Shown one piece after another: positions 58,640 through 64,000 of a stretch of DNA of 64,000 nt (positions are counted from its first letter, which is position 1; every line of letters starts with the position of its first letter). Location: assembly GCA_006176705.1 (NCBI GenBank), contig QRFJ01001013.1, positions 248,501 to 312,500 on the forward strand, given 5' to 3'. Made by a program: the position numbers and the translations under genes. Source of the DNA: Cocos nucifera (taxonomy: Eukaryota; Streptophyta; Magnoliopsida; Arecales; Arecaceae). A model generated the notes under the pieces. It worked only from the letters and a program-made list of their open reading frames with translations, was not told the DNA's origin and did no database searches.

Positions 58640-59215
58640 AAAGTGATCCTATTAGGGACAGAAGGAGGATCTCATCCTAACATGAGAAAGATCGAAGGCC
58701 TCGTTAAATTAAGATGAGAGGAGGGGAGAGGCCTTGCGAACGGCCCTAATGTGCCCCAACGGTCCGTTAGGAACAGGAGGAGAACCTCATCCTAATGTGA
58801 GCAAGGTCGAAGGCCTTGTTAAATTAAGACGAGATGAGGGAAAAGATCCTACCAACAGCCCTAATGTGCCCCTATGGTCCATTAGGAATAAGAGAAGAAC
58901 CTCGTCCTAACGTGAGCAAGGTCGAAGGCCTCGTTAAGTTAAGACGAGATGAGGGGAGAGGCCCTACCAATGATCCTAATGTGCCCCTACAGTCCATTAG
59001 GAATAGGAGGAGAACCTCATCCTAACATGAGCAAGGTCGAAAGCCTCATTAAATTAAGATGAGATGGGGGGAGAGGCCCTACCGACGGCCCTAATGCACC
59101 CCCACAAGCCACGTTAAGAATAGAAGAAAAACCTCATCCTAATGGGAGCAAAAGCCAGGACCTCGTTGACCAAAGATGAGGGGAAAAGAGAAGCTCAACA
59201 ATCCTTACACGTGTT
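58640..59215. repeat. 115-bp tandem array between integrase and antisense gene (Tat-plus)
   Basis: About five units; GGTCC/AGTCC/AAGCC anchor points at 58761, 58876, 58991 and 59106 are exactly 115 bp apart. Each unit has a 5-bp stem with 9-nt loop: CTCGT/ATGAG (58700/58714), CTTGT/ACGAG (58815/58829), CTCGT/ACGAG (58930/58944), CTCAT/ATGAG (59045/59059). Pairing is kept in all four by matched or wobble changes. In reverse complement it is related to the left array at 17990-18890. Confidence 0.85.
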
Positions 59216-59373
59216 CTTTCTATGACTACATGGTTACACGAAACATAAAAAGGACCCTATCTCAATTTGCAGAAGAGGCCTCGGCTCGACGTCCACAGCA
59301 AGCATCGCGTCAGAAGACAACATAGAGACAAACAAAGTAAAGAAGGTAAAGCCATGAACAAGCCTTAAGTCCA

Positions 59374-59409
59374 AATGAAATGAAAATAATAAAAAGGTTT
59401 CATTTCATT
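59374..59409. repeat. Perfect 12-bp inverted repeat downstream of antisense gene
   Basis: AATGAAATGAAA at 59374-59385 and TTTCATTTCATT at 59398-59409 with a 12-nt AT-rich loop, about 107 bp past the stop of the minus-strand gene. It could act in 3'-end formation; the left copy has an AT-rich stretch at the same place (about 17830-17860) with only a weak stem. Confidence 0.6.
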
Positions 59410-60486
59410 ACAAGCATAAGGTCTTTACAAGCAAAATGCAAGTCGGCACAATCAATTACACTAAAAAAATAAAAATAAATATATAGAAGAAGGAAAGGAG
59501 AAGGCCACCAAAATCCTAAGAAGGGCCAGACTCCTCAGACTTTGAACTGATGGCCATTAATAAAGACTCCTTAAGACGGTCGATCTCATCCTCGATCTCC
59601 CTCTGCCTCATCATATTATCATAGAACATTCTATTGGCTTGGCGGTAGTTCCCTTCTGACTCTCGCAGCCTCCTCCTTAGGACCTCAGACTCGGCCTCCT
59701 TATCCTTGGTAGCTTGACTCTCACATGTTAGCTCGAGCTTCAGCCATTGCACCTCAACCTTTTACGTACTGATCGACTCTCAGAGTTCACTGATGGTCCT
59801 CTTCAAGGAGGCAACCTCCTCAGTCTTCCTAATCATACCAGTCCAAAAGCCATCATCGAGTTACCACTGGAGCTAGGCTACTTCGTTGTTGGAAGCAGGA
59901 AGCTTCTGTTCTAGCTTGGACATCCTATATGTAAGGATTTGTGGTGCTCCCAAGCCTTGGGAAGCCATGGGTGGAGTCAGGGGGTTGGCTTCAGGGATTC
60001 TAGGGGTTTGGTTGGTGCTTCGAAGACCTAAGACATAAGATGAAGGAATCAAAACTGGAGAATCAAGACTGTAGAAAAAAGATTTTCTATAGATTAGCCT
60101 GCTCAATCCAAAACTAAATCGACTAAATCTCCGAGCACAAACAAAATAGAGAGCTACGCATTCAAGACTGCTGGTACGGCATAGCACTAGGTCAGCTTAG
60201 TTTCAGACTAAGCCGACCCAGTAGAACATAACCAACTTAGTACTGAGACTGAGCCAATTTAGTGCACGGGCAGAGTTACACGAGGGTCTATTTTGAGCTA
60301 GTGTTTGGGTTGATCCTAGGGGTCTTAAGGCCTAGTTTGAGAGGTCTTAAGGTGGCTAATTCATGTATAGGTCGGGTCTAGATCAAAAGGATGAGAGCAT
60401 GGAAGACATGGATGTACATGAGCTCGGTGAGTGCTTTCATGTATTGGATTAGCTAGGAGAAATTTTGGTTGGGCCTAATGGCTATG

Positions 60487-60494
60487 TATAAATA
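60487..60494 (+). promoter_or_regulatory. TATA box in Copia X LTR
   Basis: TATAAATA about 560 bp into the LTR, upstream of a CT-rich leader. Confidence 0.6.
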
Positions 60495-60820
60495 CATAGG
60501 TTATATTAGGGTTTTAAAAGGCTAAAATCAATACAAACCTTTTCTCCCTCAACTCTCTTCTTCTCTTCTCTCTAGAGTTGCCGCCCTAGGGTTCTTAAAG
60601 AAGCCATAGAGAAGGGGGCATCTCCCTCAAGCCTAAGGAGGGAGGCACTCCATCACAGATTTAGGTGGAGGATCGATGGTGTGCTGCCCATAGAGAACGT
60701 CATAGATTTCTTCAGATCCGTGCTAAAGATCAGGAGCTTTCGCAACATGATATCGATGCTTGTGATGTCAAGGATGATTGATATTCGAGCAATATCATGG
60801 GTCTACAATTTAGTATCAAA

Positions 60821-60832
60821 GCTAGGTGATGC
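60821..60832 (+). other. Primer binding site of Copia X
   Basis: TAGTATCAAAGC differs from the tRNA-Met complement TGGTATCAGAGC by two G-to-A changes. It fixes the LTR end at 60817. Confidence 0.7.
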
Positions 60833-61429
60833 CTGGAATGTTGTGAACAACACTATCACTCCAGCCCAATCGATAAGTCTCATATGTGAGCTCAGCATCA
60901 TGAAGCTATTTTTGAAGTGCGGAGAACCTCATCAACCAGTCCCACTCAAATCATGCCTTATCAGAGGACCATAGCGAGCTCCCCTTCAGAACTAGAATTT
61001 TCTCCTTCGCTGTCTTGAGTTGAGTCTTGAGGGAGCTGATCTTCGCCATCAACACCCAAAATTTATCGCTAGCATTCTTCCAAAGTTCGGCCAGCTTCCT
61101 CTTGAAGCTCCCCTTCTGAATGCTGAAACTAGCAGAGTCCTTCATGTGCAAGTTTCGAAGGCGAGTGACTTCTTTGGTCACCTCCAAAGCATAACTTCGC
61201 AAAGCTTGAAGGTCATCCTCTATCTTCTTTAACTTCTTCTTCAGCTGATGGACTTTCTTCTTCAGGCTTTTTATTTAGGGTTTCAGGAGAACCCCCTAAG
61301 GCAGTGGGTTAGCATCGATGGGAGACTGCATTCAAGGTATGAAAAATGCTCAAAGATATAGACAAAAAGAAATCCAATTTCATTTAATCAAGAATTTTGA
61401 GTACAAAGTGAAAAATGGAGAAAAAGAAA

Positions 61430-63507
61430 AATGTACAACTACTCGAGGATTTCAACCTCGGAAGGAATGATGAAAGATGGAGCCAGAGCACTCTCGACTG
61501 CCTCGAGTGCCCGAACTAGCTCAGGTGCTTCTGTGGCAGACTCGAATGGACCAGATGCGGGCTCAATGAAGGAAGGATCGACTGCGGCATCGGATGGTCC
61601 TGCTTCTATTTCGTCTTCCTCCTCCTCTAGAAAGCTGAGATTGAGATCGGGGAACCTACAAGCCACCCTACCTTTGTAGAACTCAAAACCCTTGATGAAT
61701 GCCTCCTAGCCAAATTCGACGTTGAAGTTCTGCATCTCGAAAGAGGCCTTGAACTCTTTCATAGCTTGGGTCATCACCTCCAAGATCGACTTCGCCATTT
61801 GGACCTTCAGTTTGGCGACCTTATTCTCGGCTTCCTTCTTCCTCCCCTCCTCCAGGGCTAGTGCGGCCTTGAGTCCAGTCGAGATGAACTCCTCTTTTCG
61901 AAGCACGCCCAAGAGACTTTCGATGTCTACCATCTTCTCCTCTGCAAGGTGCTCAACCTCGACGACCCTCTCTTGAAGATAATAGATTTTGGCTCGAAGG
62001 CCCTCCTAGAACTTCTATGCTTCCACCTCCTGATGGCGCATCCTCTTGATGTGGGCAAGCATCTAGTGATCTGACTGCAACAAGCGACTGGTGTTAAAAA
62101 AAAAAAAAAAAAAGAGAAGAGAAGGAAGAAGAAGAAAAGAGAAGAGTAGAAGAGTTGAATAAGGGAGCAGTTACCTTGAGGATGGTTCCAAGAGAACTCC
62201 AAACGAGCTGCAACAGGTCAAGATCGGCCATATGATCCACCACCTCCAGCATCACAAACTTGTTAGTTAGATCCTAGACAATCTTTGATATATCGAAGGG
62301 ATCCTTCCCTCGTTCGTCGCTGTCGTCATCCGCCTCACTAAGGCAAGCCCTATGGGGCATCTTGGTGATAGGTTTTCCTTTTTTCTTACCTTCCCCTATC
62401 TCTCCCTCAGTAGGAAGCTCTGAAGCATGATCCCCGTTGGAAGGATCTGAACGCATGGAAGGCATGGAGCCCGTGCCAGCAGTGCCAACCTTGGTAGTTA
62501 AGGCAACTTTGGTGCTGGCGATGATCTCGAAAGTAGTGGTAATGATGGTAGGGGCCACGGAACTGGAAGCACCGACCTTCACCCTCTTCAAGCTACCACC
62601 TAGCGCTTTTCTTTCCTCTTTTTGACATAGAGCCCTTTGGTAAGCATTTCGATGACTATAGTATCCATTTCTACAATAGAAAAAGAAGTACGGTCAATGG
62701 TAATATACATATACGAAATCATATGAATTCAAAAAGCAAAAGATGTACCAGCAGGATCAAGAGGACTCAGACCCAGGTTGAATAAGATTTGTTCTTTCAA
62801 AAGGTTGAGAAGAAGAGGAGCTCGGTATGCTTTAAGTTTATTGAAGGAATCAAGATCAGCTCCATCCAAGCTAGGAGCTCGACGATCCGACTCCCTAATA
62901 TAACCCTAGGAAGGAAGATTTAAGAGCAGGATCGAGCAATACATAAAAAAGTATATTTTTTTTTCAGTTATGAATGGAAAGGGGTACCTTTCAATAACCT
63001 CTTCTGACCAAATTGGAGAAAAAAATACCACCAATCCTTCATGGAAAGATGGTGCTTGAAGGTGTAGAAATTTCTAAAGAGCGAAATGGTCGACTGAACT
63101 TCGGCCAGTTGATAGAGGGAAAGGAAACTAATGACGAACCAAAAGGAGTTCAATTTGAAAGATATGAAGGAGATGTTTAATAATCGAAAGAGGGTAACTA
63201 CAAAAGGGAGTAGTGGGAGTTGAAGCCTGGCATGCAAAGTCTCTAAATATAAACAAAATCGGTCGACCGAAGGAGAGCTGACTCGGTCATCGGAGCTAGA
63301 AAGTTCAAGATCATATTTCAGAGGGATTCCATACCGAATTCGAATCAGAGAAAGATCATCCAGAGTAAGAACAGATGGGATGGTGTTTGGAATGAAGGAT
63401 GAATGAGACATGCTCCTAGGTTCTACCTCAGCCAGGGGTGCAGGATCAAGGAAGGTTGGTCCAAGTGAGTCCCAAGAACTGATGGAGTGGAAGGTTTCAA
63501 AAGACAT
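61430..63507 (-). pseudogene. Tat-plus antisense gene, 5' part (plant 'gypsy-type transposon' domain)
   Basis: ATG at 63507 opens a clean 179-residue stretch to 62968: an N-terminal region with Ser/Pro-rich sequence, then YGIPLKYDLELSS, and FRNFYTFKHHLSMKDWWYFF near the end. This resembles the Transposase_28-like domain of antisense proteins in Tat/Grande elements. After decayed sequence come a Thr/Ser-rich stretch (62591-62274, EADDDSDERGKDPFDISKIV), a GT-AG intron (62088-62174), a helical part (61933-61706, AALALEEGRKKEAENKVAKL) and an acidic tail ending SEVEILE at 61439. The left homologue is at 7518-9304 plus 16621-16770. Role unknown. Confidence 0.65.
62088..62174 (-). other. Intron in antisense gene
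   Basis: On the minus strand CAAG|GTAACT ... C/T-rich tract ... ACACCAG|TC, 87 bp, has consensus splice sites and a polypyrimidine run. It is at the position of the gap at 8777-8821 in the left copy. An alternative acceptor is TTGCAG ending at 62075. Confidence 0.6.
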
Positions 63508-63960
63508 TCAGATCGAAATTAGATCCCAAGAAAACCCCCAAAAAATAAGAAAAAATATAGGGAAAATATTGCTACTAAGAAATTAGGAGAGCAAGAAGCT
63601 AGAAAGAAAAAGCATGAATAACCTAAGAGAAGGGTTAGAAAACTGACCTAAGCTATCTGAGGAGAATGAAAGGATGATGGAAGCGATGAGAACCAGTCAA
63701 AAGAATGTCCGAAGCTCAGGAAGGTGAGGGAGGAGGCTAAAACCCTTAGGAAGAAGATGAGTGGGGATCGAAGGAAGGAGAAGACTCGAGTAGGAATGAC
63801 TTTTAGATAATAGGAGAAGGCCTTAAATAGCCATAGGTAATCCGAGGCAGTTATGATTATGGATCGACTTTGATTGATCAGCGTGCATTGCGTGTCCCAC
63901 TCATCATGATGGAAAAGCGGCGATGGGCAAAGTCTTTATGGCGCCATAACTGGGGCAAAG
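63508..63960 (-). promoter_or_regulatory. Promoter and leader of the Tat-plus antisense gene
   Basis: On the minus strand: TCATGATG near 63906, TATTTAAGG at 63829-63821 as a TATA-like box, then a C/T-rich leader of about 310 bp to the ATG at 63507. The same order is seen at 7120-7517. Conservation of this noncoding layout between two diverged Tat copies suggests it was functional. Confidence 0.55.
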
Positions 63961-64000
63961 TTTCGATGGGAGATAAGAAGGATCATCTTTTCAAACTCAT

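Larger units (their letters stand above)
59930..60955 (+). mobile_element. Copia X remnant: complete LTR plus ~140 bp of interior
   Basis: The LTR 59930-60817 (TGTAAGGATTTG...TCTACA) has a TATAAATA at 60487-60494 and a CT-rich leader, and is followed by a tRNA-Met-type primer site at 60821-60832 and about 120 bp of interior. The sequence then returns to the antisense gene near 60955. No second LTR is present, so most of the element was lost by a deletion. No clear target duplication was found. Confidence 0.75.
59516..61300 (-). pseudogene. Tat-plus antisense gene, 3' part (coiled-coil)
   Basis: Two open stretches, 61202-60951 (LRSYALEV-type start, KISSLKTQLKTAKEKILVLK) and 59880-59516 (ending AESEVLRRRLRESE ... 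KSEESGPS, TAG), are charged and helical and match the left copy at 16900-17776. A Copia X LTR with some internal sequence (59930-60955) separates them. This part alone gives no enzyme motif; it looks like a structural, coiled-coil region. Stops are fewer than in the left copy. Confidence 0.65.
51963..64000 (+). mobile_element. Tat-plus: Tat-type Gypsy element with antisense gene
   Basis: 5' LTR (51963-52989), gag, PR, RT with RNase H, a second (archaeal-like) RNase H, integrase, tandem array (58640-59215), then a minus-strand gene (63507 to 59516) with upstream promoter-like DNA. Dual RNase H and an antisense extra gene between integrase and 3' LTR are the marks of Tat-group elements; Grande of maize relatives is the known example. 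The 3' LTR lies beyond 64000. It is inserted in the 5' LTR of Tat-minus. Confidence 0.85.

Noticed and set aside
58640..59215. CRISPR-like repeat array
   Set aside because: Units are 115 bp head-to-tail with no unique spacers, and the context is a plant retrotransposon.
60681..60974. A gene after the Copia X LTR leader
   Set aside because: The frame crosses the LTR end, the primer site and the return to the Tat gene, so it is a chance open frame.
62968..63507. A host gene of 179 residues
   Set aside because: The same protein occurs at 7900-8060 in another Tat element at the same relative place, so it belongs to the transposon.

Overview
This window looks like plant nuclear DNA made almost entirely of nested, decayed LTR retrotransposons. 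I found no host protein gene, tRNA, rRNA or CRISPR array. The evidence is Copia and Gypsy (Ty3) polyproteins with plant-type motifs, AT-rich LTRs with TATA boxes, a tRNA-Asp-type primer binding site (typical of plant Athila elements), and a Tat/Grande-type antisense gene. A large monocot genome such as a palm would fit, but that is inference. A 25-base N run (23061-23085) shows this is an assembled scaffold.

Layout. (1) 1-4974: the end of a Copia polyprotein and its 3' LTR, followed by a second LTR of the same family in opposite orientation, forming an inverted pair. (2) 4975-51962: a minus-strand Tat-type Gypsy element (Tat-minus), much interrupted. In window order it holds its 3' LTR (4975-6889), an antisense gene on the + strand (7518-9304 and 16621-17776), an array of paired hairpins (about 17990-18890), a jumble of later insertions, then PR-RT (39030-40640), gag (40641-41668 and 50903-51520) and part of its 5' LTR (51636-51962). 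(3) Inside Tat-minus: a complete gag-protease-only Athila-like element, TR-GAG 1 (9305-16620, 5-bp target duplication CTGGT); a truncated Copia LTR (18896-19409) cut by another non-autonomous Gypsy element (19410-23060, ending at the gap); an unassigned AT-rich stretch; Copia B (24928-30033), whose 3' LTR is interrupted by a second gag-protease element, TR-GAG 2 (30034-35270); a Copia C 3' end plus LTR (35271-39029); and a three-LTR composite element (41669-50897, target duplication ATTAT). (4) 51963-64000: a plus-strand Tat element (Tat-plus) inserted in the 5' LTR of Tat-minus. It has LTR, gag, PR, RT-RH, a second RNase H and INT up to 58570, then a 115-bp tandem array, then the antisense gene on the minus strand (63507 to 59516) with its own promoter-like region. 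Its 3' LTR lies beyond the window.

How the parts work together. In both Tat elements the pol unit and the antisense gene converge on the tandem hairpin array. In the left array the 9-nt stem arms change together while their 21-nt separation stays fixed. In the right array a short hairpin is kept in every unit by paired or wobble changes. This array is the most interesting structure here. All coding regions are broken by stops and frameshifts. Many lesions at key sites are G-to-A or C-to-T, including integrase catalytic codons, an antisense-gene start codon and primer binding sites, as expected for long-methylated, silenced DNA. The most nearly intact reading frame is the gag-protease of TR-GAG 2, broken only by two one-base insertions in short homopolymers.
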